A DNA stretch of 64,000 bases, taken from contig NZ_CP099960.1 in NCBI RefSeq assembly GCF_024137865.1, positions 372,001 to 436,000 of the forward strand, read 5' to 3'. This DNA comes from Moraxella sp. FZFQ2102. Its GTDB lineage: Bacteria; Pseudomonadota; Gammaproteobacteria; Pseudomonadales; Moraxellaceae. Position numbers and translations under genes: made by a program. Below are positions 1 to 8,997 of this stretch, piece after piece (position 1 is the first letter of the stretch; every line of letters begins with the position of its first letter). Below the pieces are notes generated by a model. It ran no database searches. It was not told where the DNA came from and saw nothing but the letters and a program-made list of their open reading frames with translations.

Positions 1-318
1 ACGATGGATTTGGACAAAACCATGCCAATGGCATATGCATCTGTGGGCGCAAAATTGCCATTCACTGGCCTGTCTGCCAAAGCCGAACTGGGCGTGGGCG
101 TGGGCAGTAATGTCAAAGCCACTGATGCGCAAGCTGAAGTGAAATATGACTTTATCAAAACTCCAGTATTTGACCTAGGTCTAAAAGGTGGCTATCGCAT
201 CTTGTCAGTTGATTATGACGAAACCAAAGTTAAGTATTTAGGCAGCATCTTTGGTGAGCAAACTCCATACAAGGCGGAGTTCAAAGGTCCTTATGTCGGC
301 TTAGAAGCACATTTTTAA
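1..318 (+). CDS. Outer-membrane beta-barrel protein, C-terminal part (5' end outside window)
   Basis: The reading frame is open from the first base and stops at 316-318, so this is the 3' end of a longer gene. The visible part alternates hydrophobic and polar residues and Gly-rich turns (GVGVGSN, LGLKGGYR), and the chain ends in an aromatic residue (GLEAHF). A terminal Phe is the usual BAM recognition signal of Gram-negative outer-membrane barrels. It resembles small TIGR04219-like outer-membrane proteins, but the exact family cannot be fixed from this fragment. The internal ATG at 4 is unlikely to be the real start because no signal peptide follows it. dinB begins 57 bp downstream. Confidence 0.6.
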   Translation, partial: TMDLDKTMPMAYASVGAKLPFTGLSAKAELGVGVGSNVKATDAQAEVKYDFIKTPVFDLGLKGGYRILSVDYDETKVKYLGSIFGEQTPYKAEFKGPYVGLEAHF

Positions 319-375
319 TCCCATTTCTCATCAAGCGTATCGATTATGATACGCTTTTTGCTAATGGCGCGTTTT

Positions 376-1437
376 ATGCGAAAAATCATTCACATCGACA
401 TGGATGCATTCTTTGCCAGTGTCGAACAGCGCGACAATCCAGCACTGCGCGGTAAGCCCATCATCGTCGGCGGCGACCCTGATGGGCGTGGTGTCGTCGC
501 TGCCGCCAGTTATGAAGCGCGCCGATTTGGCATTCATTCGGCGATGCGCTGCAGCCAAGCGCGACAGCTGTGCCGTCATGCCATCTTTGTGCGTCCGCGT
601 TTTGATGTGTATCGCACTGTCAGCCGCCAAGTACAAGCCTTGATGCACGCCATCACCCCACTGGTCGAGCCTGTCTCACTCGATGAAGCTTATTTGGATG
701 TCAGTGCAGTTTGGCAGGATTTTGGCTCAGCCACCGCCCTTGCTGAACGCTTGCGAGCAGACATCCATCGCACCACAGGTCTGACCGCGTCCGCTGGCGT
801 CTCGCACAATAAAATGCTTGCCAAAATCGCATCAGACATCAACAAGCCCAACGGTATCACCGTCATTCCACCTGAACATGCCCAAGCACTGATTGACAGC
901 CTACCGATTGAGCGGTTTCATGGTATCGGTCGTGCTAGTAGTGCACGCCTGCACGAGATTGACATTCATACAGGGCGAAGTCTTCGCATGATGCCACTTG
1001 AAAAGCTTGTTGAGATGTTTGGCAACAAGCGCGGTCGCTATTATCACGACATCGCGCATGGAATCGATGAGCGTATCGTCAATGCCGAACGCATCCGCAA
1101 ATCCATCGGCACTGAAATTACCTTTGGTGAAAATACCCAAGACGACGCCGTGATTTTATCCACGATTCATAAGCAAACCTATGATGCCTTTGCTATCTTA
1201 ACCGAGCGAAAACTCACCGCACATACCGTGACACTGAAGCTAAAATTCGCCAATTTCACCCAAATCACCCGTAGTCACAGCCAAAAACAAGCCTACAGCA
1301 GCGCTGAGCAAGCCTATGAATGGCTCACAGCATTATTCAGTGATGTCGATCGCACACTTGCCATTCGCTTGGTTGGTGTGACCTTTTCAAATTTCGGCGA
1401 TCAGAATGACGCCCAGCAATTAAGCTTATTTGAATAA
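376..1437 (+). CDS. dinB: DNA polymerase IV (Y-family translesion polymerase)
   Basis: Error-prone, non-processive polymerase that copies past damaged template bases in the cytoplasm, binding the beta clamp. The 353-residue chain has the Y-family catalytic blocks: DMDAFFASVEQRD near the N-terminus (first metal-binding Asp), SLDEAYLDV at about residue 105 (the Asp-Glu pair), then the helix-hairpin-helix thumb (FHGIGRASSARL) and the little-finger domain. It ends in QQLSLFE, a beta-clamp-binding motif of the QLxLF type. The frame is open from 346, but the start at 376 (MRKIIHIDMDAFF) matches the family N-terminus. No LexA box was identified upstream. Confidence 0.95.
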   Translation: MRKIIHIDMDAFFASVEQRDNPALRGKPIIVGGDPDGRGVVAAASYEARRFGIHSAMRCSQARQLCRHAIFVRPRFDVYRTVSRQVQALMHAITPLVEPVSLDEAYLDVSAVWQDFGSATALAERLRADIHRTTGLTASAGVSHNKMLAKIASDINKPNGITVIPPEHAQALIDSLPIERFHGIGRASSARLHEIDIHTGRSLRMMPLEKLVEMFGNKRGRYYHDIAHGIDERIVNAERIRKSIGTEITFGENTQDDAVILSTIHKQTYDAFAILTERKLTAHTVTLKLKFANFTQITRSHSQKQAYSSAEQAYEWLTALFSDVDRTLAIRLVGVTFSNFGDQNDAQQLSLFE

Positions 1438-1602
1438 TTTATCAAAAATTTTCGTTTTTTATATTTACAAAATTTTTAAACTCTGTACAATACCAAGTTA
1501 TATTATTTCAAGAGCAACAGGGATGTTTGCTGTGCTCTGCTGGTTTTTTAGCTGGCAGGCGTTCGTTTGTCAGCAGTTTATTGTACGGTTGTCAAGCCAA
1601 GA

Positions 1603-1618
1603 AATGCACTCGTGCATT
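1603..1618. promoter_or_regulatory. Short perfect palindrome upstream of MFS transporter, possible operator
   Basis: AATGCAC-TC-GTGCATT is a 7-bp inverted repeat with a 2-bp centre, about 50 bp before the ATG of the MFS gene. Its size and position suit a dimeric regulator site, but no regulator gene is adjacent and a chance palindrome cannot be excluded. Confidence 0.25.
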
Positions 1619-1669
1619 CCACTGTTTGATGACCAAACCGCCTACAAACCCACACAAGGAGTTTAGTGT

Positions 1670-2980
1670 ATGTCTCAAACCATCAATGTCAATGAAGTGA
1701 TTGACAACGCAAGGTTTCAGCCTTTTCATTGGCAAGTTCTGTTTTGGTGCTTATTGGTCATCATCTTTGATGGCTATGATTTGGTCATCTATGGTGTCGC
1801 CCTACCACTACTGATGGAACAGTGGTCATTGACTTCGGTTCAAGCAGGGATGCTGGCAAGTTCTGCCTTGGTCGGCATGATGTTTGGTGCGATGATTTTT
1901 GGTGGCCTTGCGGATAAATTCGGCCGCAAAAAAATCATCATGGTCTGCACGGCATTTTTTAGCGGCTTTACTTTCTTAGGTGCGTTTGCGCCATCACCGA
2001 CCGAATTTGCCATCTTGCGCTTCTTGGCAGGCTTAGGTATCGGTGGCGTTATGCCAAACCTAGTCGCACTGACATCTGAATACGCCCCGAAAAAATCACG
2101 CGCCACGATGGTCTCGATCATGTTCAGCGGCTATGCGGTCGGCGGTATCATCTCAGCTTTGCTTGGCTCATTCTTGGTCAAAGACTATGGCTGGGAGATC
2201 ATGTTCTACTTAGCAGGCATTCCATTGGCAGGTTTTCCGCTGATTTGGAAATTCTTGCCTGAGTCACTCACCTATTTGGTTAAGGACAACAAACAAGGGC
2301 TTGCACGCCACATCATCAAAAAAGTCGAGCCATCACTTACCGTTAATGATGATGCTTTGCTAATCCTAGCAGAATCAAGCGCACCGCCTGCAAGCCAAGG
2401 CAGCTCATCGTTCAAGCAGCTGTTCACCGAAGGTCGCGCCTTTGGTACGCTGATGTTCTGGGTGGCGTTTTTTATGTGCCTATTGATGACTTATACGCTG
2501 TCAAGTTGGCTGCCTAAGCTGATGCTATCAGCTGGTTACTCATTGGGCGCAAGTATCCTATTCTTATTCGCGCTGAATATCGGTGCGATGATCGGCGCGA
2601 TCGCAGGCGGCTTCTTGGCAGATAAATTCCACCTAAAGCCTGTCATCGTCACCATGTGCGCCCTAGCCGCACTGTCGATCTCGGCATTGGCGTTCAACTC
2701 ACCGCCATTTATCCTATATAGCCTAGTCGCAGTCGCAGGCGCAACCACCATCGGCACATCGATTCTGCTGTACAGCTATCTTGCGCAGTTTTATCCACTA
2801 CATATCCGTACCACAGGTATCGGTAGCGCATCGGCGGTCAGTCGCATCGGCGCGATCGTAGGTCCGATCATCACAGGTTTCTTGTTGTCATTGAATCTGC
2901 CGCACGCATGGAACTTCTGGTCAATCGCCATCCCTGCCCTGATTGCAACGGTAGCGATGGCTGTGCTAAAACGCGCGTAA
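1670..2980 (+). CDS. MFS transporter, aromatic acid:H+ symporter (AAHS) type
   Basis: A 436-residue inner-membrane transporter with 12 predicted hydrophobic segments. The first helix carries the DGYDLVIYG motif typical of the AAHS family (PcaK, BenK, VanK, MucK). The loop 2-3 motif GGLADKFGRKK and its repeat GGFLADKFHLKP in the second half are classic MFS signatures. The expected role is proton-driven uptake of an aromatic or dicarboxylic acid; the substrate cannot be read from the sequence and no aromatic-degradation genes are adjacent. A strong Shine-Dalgarno AAGGAG lies 8 bp before the ATG. The gene stands alone, flanked by terminators. Confidence 0.85.
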   Translation: MSQTINVNEVIDNARFQPFHWQVLFWCLLVIIFDGYDLVIYGVALPLLMEQWSLTSVQAGMLASSALVGMMFGAMIFGGLADKFGRKKIIMVCTAFFSGFTFLGAFAPSPTEFAILRFLAGLGIGGVMPNLVALTSEYAPKKSRATMVSIMFSGYAVGGIISALLGSFLVKDYGWEIMFYLAGIPLAGFPLIWKFLPESLTYLVKDNKQGLARHIIKKVEPSLTVNDDALLILAESSAPPASQGSSSFKQLFTEGRAFGTLMFWVAFFMCLLMTYTLSSWLPKLMLSAGYSLGASILFLFALNIGAMIGAIAGGFLADKFHLKPVIVTMCALAALSISALAFNSPPFILYSLVAVAGATTIGTSILLYSYLAQFYPLHIRTTGIGSASAVSRIGAIVGPIITGFLLSLNLPHAWNFWSIAIPALIATVAMAVLKRA

Positions 2981-3000
2981 ATTTTACCGTTAATTAAAAC

Positions 3001-3046
3001 AAAAGCAGCTTGATATGATATTTGATGGGTTATTCAAGCTGTTTTT
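3001..3046 (+). terminator. Rho-independent terminator of the MFS gene
   Basis: AAAAGCAGCTTGA pairs with TCAAGCTGTTTTT across a 20-nt loop, 20 bp after the MFS stop codon, and ends in a T run. Confidence 0.7.
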
Positions 3047-3068
3047 CTCACCCCTTATTCTTGCAATA

Positions 3069-3104
3069 AAAAATCCCTTAAGTATCACTACTCAAGGGAT
3101 TTTT
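3069..3104. terminator. Bidirectional terminator between MFS gene and ndk
   Basis: Perfect 11-bp stem AAAAATCCCTT / AAGGGATTTTT with A and T runs on both sides. It lies between convergent genes and can serve both, most obviously ndk on the minus strand. Confidence 0.8.
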
Positions 3105-3136
3105 AGTAATTTATAATTTGATCAACAAATAACAAA

Positions 3137-3568
3137 TTAACGAGTGCGTGGGAAGATCTCGTCTGCACCGAAGAAGTAAGCGATTTCACGCTCAGCTGAA
3201 GCTACAGAGTCAGAACCATGTGCCGCGTTCTCGTCGATGCTTACTGCGAAATCTGCACGGATAGTGCCAGCAGCTGCTTCTTGTGGGTTGGTTGCGCCTA
3301 GGATGTCGCGGTGTGCAAGCACTGCGTTTTCACCTTCTAGTACAGATACCACAACTGGGCCTGAAGTCATGAAAGCTACTAGGTCAGCGAAGAAGCCGCG
3401 CTCTTTGTGCTCAGCGTAGAAACCTTCTGCTTCTGCTTGAGTTAGGTGCTTGTATTTCATCGCAACTGGCTTAAGACCAGCTTTTTCAAAGCGAGCAACG
3501 ATTTCGCCGATGTGGTTTTTGCCAACTGCGTCTGGCTTGATGATAGATAAAGTGCGTTCGATAGCCAT
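3137..3568 (-). CDS. ndk: Nucleoside diphosphate kinase
   Basis: Transfers the gamma-phosphate between nucleoside triphosphates and diphosphates through a phospho-histidine; cytoplasmic nucleotide homeostasis. The 143-residue length is standard. The N-terminus ([15 protein letters not shown]) and the active-site segment NAAHGSDS, with the catalytic His, are intact. A good Shine-Dalgarno (AAGGATGAT) precedes the ATG. It is transcribed alone; a sigma70-like -10 TATAAT lies 47 bp upstream. The insertion sequence at 3673 sits just upstream of this promoter without breaking the core elements. Confidence 0.97.
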   Translation of the reverse strand: MAIERTLSIIKPDAVGKNHIGEIVARFEKAGLKPVAMKYKHLTQAEAEGFYAEHKERGFFADLVAFMTSGPVVVSVLEGENAVLAHRDILGATNPQEAAAGTIRADFAVSIDENAAHGSDSVASAEREIAYFFGADEIFPRTR

Positions 3569-3614
3569 GGGATCATCCTTTTGCTAAATGGTTAAGGGGA
3601 AAATTATCACAAAG

Positions 3615-3643
3615 ATTATAGCAATTTTTTTGAACAATTTACA
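3615..3643 (-). promoter_or_regulatory. Probable ndk promoter
   Basis: On the minus strand a perfect -10 TATAAT (3615-3620) follows a weak -35 TGTAAA (3638-3643) with a 17-bp spacer. The IS end is 30 bp further upstream. Confidence 0.5.
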
Positions 3644-3672
3644 GTCCTGTGCGTGCTTTATATAAAAATAAT

Positions 3673-4386
3673 GGGGCTGTACTAGATTAGCAATAATGCT
3701 ATACTAGTTTTATGAAGATAACCCGTTGTAAATTAAGTAAAAAAGTTCAAGTTAAACTGCTTGAATTTTTTGTGCTTGAAGTCACCGCAAGATCAGCTGC
3801 TGATTTGTTAGAGATACATCATAATTCAGCTGCTTTGTTTTATCATAAAATTCGCTTGGTGATTGAATATCGCTTAAACCTTGAAGCTTGTGAATTATTT
3901 GACGGTGAAGTAGAATTGGATGAAAGCTATTTCGGTGGCATTCGTAAAGGCAAGCGTGGGCGTGCTGCTGCTGGCAAAGTTGCCGTATTTGGTCTTTTAA
4001 AACGCAATGGTAAGGTTTATACTGCCTGTGTTAAAGATACCAAAGCTAAGACATTAATGCCTATTATTGCCAGTAAAATCAAACCTGATAGCGTGGTTTA
4101 TACAGATAGCTATCGAAGTTATAATGCTTTAGATGTGAGTGATTTTAAACACTTTAGAATTAATCATTCCAAAGAATTTGCAAACAATCATAATCATATT
4201 AACGGCATTGAAAACTTTTGGTCGCAATCCAAACGCATTCTAAGAAAATATAACGGTATTGACAAAAAGCATTTTCATTTATTTATCAAAGAATGCGAGT
4301 TTAGATTTAACTATGGCACACCATCCAATCAATTAAGATTGTTAAGAAAATGGTGTGGGGTTTAGGGATTTATCTAGTACAGCCCC
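3673..4386 (+). mobile_element. Complete IS1595-family insertion sequence (IS1016-like), 714 bp
   Basis: The element is bounded by perfect 15-bp terminal inverted repeats, GGGGCTGTACTAGAT at 3673-3687 and its complement at 4372-4386. It is flanked by an exact 8-bp direct repeat AAAATAAT (3665-3672 and 4387-4394). An 8-bp target duplication is characteristic of the IS1595 family. It carries one intact transposase gene. Intact ends, intact gene and an undecayed duplication suggest recent insertion into the AT-rich gap between ndk and the acetate-uptake genes. Confidence 0.95.
3712..4365 (+). CDS. IS1595-family (IS1016 group) transposase
   Basis: A 217-residue ISXO2-like DDE transposase that catalyses transposition of the surrounding element. 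Visible catalytic blocks are VELDESYFGG (first Asp, residue ~69), VYTDSYRSY (second Asp, ~136) and INGIENFWSQSKR, the conserved third-residue region of the ISXO2/IS1595 domain. An N-terminal segment of about 60 residues forms the DNA-binding part. The frame is uninterrupted and its codon use is more AT-rich than the flanking housekeeping genes, as expected for an imported element. The start codon is 39 bp inside the left end. Confidence 0.92.
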   Translation: MKITRCKLSKKVQVKLLEFFVLEVTARSAADLLEIHHNSAALFYHKIRLVIEYRLNLEACELFDGEVELDESYFGGIRKGKRGRAAAGKVAVFGLLKRNGKVYTACVKDTKAKTLMPIIASKIKPDSVVYTDSYRSYNALDVSDFKHFRINHSKEFANNHNHINGIENFWSQSKRILRKYNGIDKKHFHLFIKECEFRFNYGTPSNQLRLLRKWCGV

Positions 4387-4394
4387 AAAATAAT

Positions 4395-4816
4395 TTTTAC
4401 CAAGTCATGTAATTGTATTACAACTTATTCTCTTGATGTCGCACCAGTATTGGTGTTGATCAAATCACCGTTGCGAAGCTGCTTATAATTAATGACTACC
4501 ATTTATTTTAAAAATAGTGGAAATTTTTGTAATGTCTATACAAAATAAGTGTAGCATTGTTCACTTTGTTGTGGTAGTATGGCAATGTTATTGAAACATT
4601 TGTTCTGTTTGCTTTACAATAAATCTGCAATGACTTGAGAGTTTGGTTAAGAATCATAACTTCACCATTTCCATGATAAGCCATTGATTTATTTGCGGTA
4701 TTTTTGAAATATTTTATTCCAAATACAGTTCAGTGTTTGATAATAGGGATAAATGATTATCTCTTTTTCATTATAACCTGTAGGCATAGTGCCGAATTAT
4801 TTCATGGAGAAAGGTT
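4395..4816. other. Gene-free region upstream of the acetate-uptake pair
   Basis: About 420 bp with no convincing reading frame. It is AT-rich and holds the promoter region of the DUF485/actP genes; the only clear signal is the Shine-Dalgarno GAGAAAGG just before the ATG at 4817. I see no riboswitch, terminator or repeat in it. The right target duplication of the IS lies at its left edge. Confidence 0.5.
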
Positions 4817-5152
4817 ATGAACGAAGCTCAAGTCAAGAGCATTCTTGAAAATCCCAAATTCAAAACTCTGGTCGCCAAAAAGCGTAACTTAAGCTGGAGT
4901 TTGACTGTCTTAATGCTATTCATCTACATCGGTTTCACCCTACTGGTTGCTTACAATCCAGAGTTTTTGCGCACTTCAATCTCAGGCGGTGTGATCACTT
5001 GGGGCATTCCTTTGGGCATTGGCGTGATTGTCATCTCATTTGTATTGTGCGGCGTGTATTCATCGATCGCGAACAATTCATTTGATAAATTGAACAAAGA
5101 AGCCATCGAAGAAGTGGAAGCCATCGCCTTTGACAAAGGAGCGTCAAAATGA
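4817..5152 (+). CDS. yjcH: DUF485 small membrane protein (YjcH-like)
   Basis: A 111-residue inner-membrane protein with two hydrophobic segments (about 27-47 and 58-82) and a charged C-terminus, the standard DUF485 layout. In Enterobacteria the homologue YjcH is encoded between acs and actP. Here the stop codon overlaps the start of the actP-like gene by 4 bp (ATGA), indicating translational coupling. The biochemical role of DUF485 is not established; it is regarded as an accessory of the solute:sodium symporter. No acs gene is adjacent in this window. Confidence 0.85.
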   Translation: MNEAQVKSILENPKFKTLVAKKRNLSWSLTVLMLFIYIGFTLLVAYNPEFLRTSISGGVITWGIPLGIGVIVISFVLCGVYSSIANNSFDKLNKEAIEEVEAIAFDKGASK

Positions 5153-6864
5153 AACTCGTCCAATTTAAACTGGCAGGATATGCCTTGCTTGGCAGCCTAA
5201 TGTCAAGCCCAGTCTTTGCCGCTGCACTAGAAGGCGAAGCTGAACAACAAGCGACCAACTGGACAGCGATCATCATGTTCGCCATCTTCGTTGGCTTCAC
5301 CCTTTTCATCACCAAATGGGCAGCCAAGCAAACCACTTCTGCCAAAGATTTCTACACCGCAGGTGGCGGCATCTCAGGTTTCCAAAATGGTCTTGCGATT
5401 GCCGGTGACTTCATGTCAGCGGCATCTTTTTTAGGCATTTCGGCGATGGTATTCGCTTCAGGCTATGATGGTCTGTTGTACTCATTAGGCTTTATGGTTG
5501 GCTGGCCAATCGTTCTGTTCCTAGTCGCTGAACGCCTGCGCAACCTTGGCAAATACAACCTATCGGATGTGGTGTCATTCCGCCTAGATGAAAATCCTGT
5601 GCGTAAGATGGCAGCCTATAGCTCGCTTGTGGTTGTTGCTTTCTACTTGATCGCACAGATGGTCGGCGCAGGTCAGCTGATCAAGCTGCTATTTGGTCTG
5701 AACTATAACATTGCCGTTGTGATCGTTGGTCTATTGATGATGGCATATGTGATGTTTGGCGGTATGCTTGCGACCACTTGGGTACAGATCATCAAAGCAG
5801 TGATGCTGCTATCAGGTGCAACTTTCATGGCGTTCATGGTCATGAACCATGTGGGCTTTAGCTTCTCTGGTATGTTCGCGCAGTCTATCGAAGTGTTCTC
5901 AAATGTCCACAACATCAGCGTAGAAGAAGCATCGAAAATCATGGGCCCAACCAGTCTTGTTAAAACCCCACTGGATGCAATCTCACTGGGTTTGGCATTG
6001 ATGTTCGGTACAGCAGGTCTACCACACATCTTGATGCGTTTCTTCACTGTATCTGACGCTAAAGAAGCGCGTAAATCTGTCGTCGTGGCAACTGGCTTCA
6101 TCGGCTATTTCTACCTACTGACTTTCATCATCGGCTTTGGTGCGATCCTACTTGTCGCTCAAAACCCAGCGTATCTTGATGCAGCCAAGATGGTTATCAC
6201 TGGCAACCTTGAACTACTAGGCGGTAGCAACATGGCAGCGATCCATCTAAGTCACGCTGTCGGTGGTGACCTATTCCTAGGCTTCATCTCAGCTGTTGCT
6301 TTCGCGACCATCTTGGCGGTTGTGGCAGGTTTGACCCTATCAGGTGCGTCAGCGATCTCACACGACCTATACGCCAATGTCTATCGCAAAGGCAAAACCA
6401 CGCCAGAATCTGAGCTTAAGATGTCAAAGATCGCAACTTTAGGCTTGGCAGTTCTTGCAATGATCCTAGGTATCTTGTTCGAGAAACAAAATGTCGCGTT
6501 CATGGTAGGTCTGGCTTTCGCGGTTGCAGCATCAGCAAACTTCCCAGTGCTTGTACTGTCTATGTTCTGGAAAGGCTTAACCACACGCGGTGCGGTGATC
6601 GGTGGCTTTGCAGGCTTGGTAAGTGCGGTGATCCTAATCGGTCTGACCAAAGCAGTTTGGGTGGATACGCTAGGTCTTGGCACTGAACCTGTGATCAATA
6701 TGAGCAACCCTGCGATCTTCTCAATGGCAATCTCATTCATCTGCGCATGGCTATTCTCAGTCACTGACAAATCAGCACGCGCTGAGCAAGATAAGAAAGC
6801 CTTTGATCAGCAGTTCGTCCGCTCGATGACTGGTATCGGCATCTCAGGTGCATCAGATCACTGA
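5149..6864 (+). CDS. actP: Acetate permease / solute:sodium symporter
   Basis: A 571-residue solute:sodium symporter family member, expected to import acetate and other short monocarboxylates with a cation. The N-terminus looks like a cleavable or anchor signal ([13 protein letters not shown]), followed by the family segment [35 protein letters not shown], the most conserved region of ActP-type SSS proteins. About 13 membrane segments follow. It overlaps the DUF485 gene by 4 bp, and a terminator follows 18 bp after the stop. The substrate is inferred from the DUF485 partner and overall similarity. Confidence 0.9.
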   Translation: MKLVQFKLAGYALLGSLMSSPVFAAALEGEAEQQATNWTAIIMFAIFVGFTLFITKWAAKQTTSAKDFYTAGGGISGFQNGLAIAGDFMSAASFLGISAMVFASGYDGLLYSLGFMVGWPIVLFLVAERLRNLGKYNLSDVVSFRLDENPVRKMAAYSSLVVVAFYLIAQMVGAGQLIKLLFGLNYNIAVVIVGLLMMAYVMFGGMLATTWVQIIKAVMLLSGATFMAFMVMNHVGFSFSGMFAQSIEVFSNVHNISVEEASKIMGPTSLVKTPLDAISLGLALMFGTAGLPHILMRFFTVSDAKEARKSVVVATGFIGYFYLLTFIIGFGAILLVAQNPAYLDAAKMVITGNLELLGGSNMAAIHLSHAVGGDLFLGFISAVAFATILAVVAGLTLSGASAISHDLYANVYRKGKTTPESELKMSKIATLGLAVLAMILGILFEKQNVAFMVGLAFAVAASANFPVLVLSMFWKGLTTRGAVIGGFAGLVSAVILIGLTKAVWVDTLGLGTEPVINMSNPAIFSMAISFICAWLFSVTDKSARAEQDKKAFDQQFVRSMTGIGISGASDH

Positions 6865-6882
6865 TCTTAAGCATCTGTTTTC

Positions 6883-6915
6883 AAAAGCTCTCGATGGTTC
6901 GGGGGCTTTTGTTTT
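6883..6915 (+). terminator. Terminator of the DUF485-actP operon
   Basis: AAAAGCTCTCG pairs with CGGGGGCTTTT (some G-T pairs), followed by GTTTTT. Confidence 0.7.
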
Positions 6916-7008
6916 TGGATTTGTTTGCTTAATAGTAGGAAAGCCAATAAACATTTGCTATAATAATCAGATTATCCTTGTTAAATTTTCAACACAAAAG
7001 AGACTATC

Positions 7009-8100
7009 ATGGGCTTTAACTGCGGTATCGTCGGCTTACCAAATGTCGGCAAATCCACCCTTTTTAATGCATTGACCAAAGCAGGCATTGCAGCGGAAAA
7101 CTTCCCATTTTGTACCAAAGATCCGAACACAGGCATCGTCCCTGTGCCAGATCCACGCCTAAAAGCCTTGGCAAAAATCGTCAATCCTGAGCGCACTATC
7201 CCAACAAGCATGGAGTTCGTCGATATCGCAGGCTTGGTTGCGGGCGCGTCAAAAGGCGAAGGCATGGGCAATCAGTTCCTAGCCAATATCCGCGAGACCG
7301 ACGCCATCGCCCATGTGGTGCGCTGCTTTGATGATGACAATGTCATCCATGTCGATGGTCGCGTCAATCCACTATCAGACATCGAGACCATCAATACCGA
7401 GCTTGCTCTAGCTGACCTTGATGCGGTCACACGCGCCATCACCAACCTAAACAAAAAAGCCAAAGGCGGCGATAAAGATGCGCAAGCAGCACTGGCTGTA
7501 TTCCAAAAAATCGAGCCATTCCTAGCCGATGGCAAGCCTGCGCGCCTAGCAGGCGTCGATGATGATGAGCGCAAACTGATCAAAAGCTATGGTCTAATCA
7601 CCCTAAAACCTGTGATGTACATCGCCAATGTCTCAGAAGATGGCTTTGAAAATAACCCATACCTAGACCAAGTGCGTGAATTTGCCGCAGCAGAAGACGC
7701 CATCGTCGTCCCACTATGCAACCAAATCGAAGCTGAAATTGCCCTACTGGACGAAGCGGACAAAGCAGAATTCCTAGAAAGCCTAGGCATGGAAGAAGCA
7801 GGTCTGGACCGCGTCATCCGCGCAGGCTATGAGCTATTAAACCTACAAACCTACTTCACCGCAGGTGTCAAAGAAGTACGCGCATGGACGGTGAAAGTCG
7901 GCGCAACCGCTCCAGAAGCTGCTGGCGTGATCCATACCGACTTTGAGCGCGGTTTTATCCGTGCTGAAGTAATCAGCTATGATGACTTCATCGAGCATGG
8001 CGGCGAAAAAGGCGCAGCAGCAGCGGGCAAATCTCGCTTAGAAGGCAAAACCTACATCGTCCAAGACGGTGATGTGATGCACTTTAGATTTAATGTGTGA
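7009..8100 (+). CDS. ychF: Redox-responsive ATPase/GTPase YchF (Obg-like)
   Basis: A 363-residue TRAFAC-class P-loop protein, the usual length for YchF/OLA1. The G1 loop [14 protein letters not shown] is at residues 7-20, G3 is [10 protein letters not shown], and the C-terminal TGS domain ends in the family-typical [14 protein letters not shown]. Homologues bind ribosomes, prefer ATP over GTP and modulate stress responses and leaderless-mRNA translation. It is transcribed alone, with a terminator 18 bp downstream. In many gammaproteobacteria ychF follows pth; pth is not adjacent here. Confidence 0.96.
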   Translation: MGFNCGIVGLPNVGKSTLFNALTKAGIAAENFPFCTKDPNTGIVPVPDPRLKALAKIVNPERTIPTSMEFVDIAGLVAGASKGEGMGNQFLANIRETDAIAHVVRCFDDDNVIHVDGRVNPLSDIETINTELALADLDAVTRAITNLNKKAKGGDKDAQAALAVFQKIEPFLADGKPARLAGVDDDERKLIKSYGLITLKPVMYIANVSEDGFENNPYLDQVREFAAAEDAIVVPLCNQIEAEIALLDEADKAEFLESLGMEEAGLDRVIRAGYELLNLQTYFTAGVKEVRAWTVKVGATAPEAAGVIHTDFERGFIRAEVISYDDFIEHGGEKGAAAAGKSRLEGKTYIVQDGDVMHFRFNV

Positions 8101-8117
8101 TCATTGAGCGTTTCATC

Positions 8118-8150
8118 AATCCATCAAGTCATTGGCTTGGTGGATTTTTT
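8118..8150 (+). terminator. Terminator of ychF
   Basis: AATCCATCAAG pairs with CTTGGTGGATT over a 7-nt loop and runs into TTTTTT. Confidence 0.75.
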
Positions 8151-8211
8151 GATGTTTATACCATCTTACAAAATCAATTGTTATAAATATGATGGTTTTT
8201 TATTGCTAAGA

Positions 8212-8246
8212 TTGATTATCATTTATCATTTCGGTTATACTATCAC
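8212..8246 (+). promoter_or_regulatory. Promoter with overlapping Zur-type operator before the His-rich lipoprotein
   Basis: A sigma70-like pair TTGATT (8212-8217) and TATACT (8236-8241) with an 18-bp spacer lies 28 bp before the ATG. Overlapping the -10 is GTTATACTATCAC (8234-8246), which differs at one position from the palindromic Zur consensus GTTATA-N-TATAAC used in gammaproteobacteria. The overlap would let zinc-loaded Zur block RNA polymerase. Zinc control is inferred from the match and from the His-rich product. Confidence 0.55.
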
Positions 8247-8268
8247 CTTTTCAAAGTTGGAGTTATTC

Positions 8269-8805
8269 ATGAAAAATCAAAAAATCATTTTGGCAAGCCT
8301 ATTTGCAGCCTTTACACTAGCAGCATGCTCAAAGCCAAGCAATGATACCAAAACCGCACAAAACGACGCACAGCCTGCCGCCACTACCCAAGCTGATACC
8401 GCCGCAGAAGATGCCGCTAAAGCAGAAGACAAAGCCGATGAACACGGCGAGCATGATGCACACGACGGTCATGATCATGAAGGTGAAAATCATGAAGGTC
8501 ACGATCATGAAGGGCATGATCATGGCGATCACGCAGGACACGACCATGCGCACGCGGGCGATGCTTATCAATGCGGCGATAAGACCGTCTATCTTGCAAT
8601 CCATGACCACGAAGGCGAGATGGAAGCGCACCTAACGACCGATGACATCGAATACGACCTGAACCAAGACCCAGCCAATGCCAACCGCTACACCACCGAT
8701 GATGGCATCACAGGCGGCAGCATGGCGATGACAGTTGCAGGTGATAAAATCAAAGTCACTGGCGCAGACAACGCCGTTTTGCTTGACTGCAGCAGAAAAA
8801 GCTAA
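8269..8805 (+). CDS. His-rich lipoprotein, probable periplasmic zinc binder with MliC-like C-terminus
   Basis: A 178-residue lipoprotein. The signal peptide MKNQKIILASLFAAFTLAAC ends in a lipobox (LAAC), so Cys20 should be lipidated. Residues ~20-60 are low-complexity (Asp/Ala/Lys), then ~60-100 is a dense run of His, Asp, Gly and Glu (HDGHDHEG, HDHGDHAGHDHAH) suited to zinc or other divalent metals. The last 80 residues form a compact domain bounded by two Cys (YQCGDK and LLDCS) with an RYT turn, resembling MliC-type lysozyme-inhibitor barrels; that resemblance is weak. The start at 8269 is chosen because it creates the signal peptide. A Zur-like site overlaps its promoter, which supports a role in zinc capture. 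The exact function is not known. Confidence 0.8.
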   Translation: MKNQKIILASLFAAFTLAACSKPSNDTKTAQNDAQPAATTQADTAAEDAAKAEDKADEHGEHDAHDGHDHEGENHEGHDHEGHDHGDHAGHDHAHAGDAYQCGDKTVYLAIHDHEGEMEAHLTTDDIEYDLNQDPANANRYTTDDGITGGSMAMTVAGDKIKVTGADNAVLLDCSRKS

Positions 8806-8830
8806 GTTAATCTTGATTCAACAAACCTTA

Positions 8831-8862
8831 AATCCATTCATTGCACAATGAGTGGATTTTTG
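8831..8862 (+). terminator. Terminator of the His-rich lipoprotein gene
   Basis: 13-bp stem AATCCATTCATTG / CAATGAGTGGATT with a 2-nt spacing, followed by TTTT. Confidence 0.75.
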
Positions 8863-8997
8863 TCTTAAAACACAACTTTATACAATTTTTTGGGAAAATT
8901 TTTCGGATATTTTCGCTGAATTATCGCCAAACACTTGCAAGCGCAGATGATTTTAAAGATAATATACAGTCATTCACTCAAATCTTAGGGATAACCC

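Noticed and set aside
1430..1666. 78-residue frame between dinB and the MFS gene
   Set aside because: It overlaps the dinB end, lacks a ribosome site and family features, and spans the MFS promoter region.
5703..6101. Antisense frame inside actP (and similar antisense frames at 31214-31678 and 55565-55822)
   Set aside because: Compositional shadows of strongly conserved genes on the other strand; no start signals or recognisable domains.
8211..8231. Fur box in the GATTATCATTTATCATT stretch before the His-rich lipoprotein
   Set aside because: The match to the Fur consensus is partial and AT-rich chance is high; the adjacent Zur-type palindrome fits much better.
8329..8635. Frames on both strands over the His-rich region
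   Set aside because: Shadows of the low-complexity His/Asp coding sequence; only the lipoprotein frame has a signal peptide and promoter.
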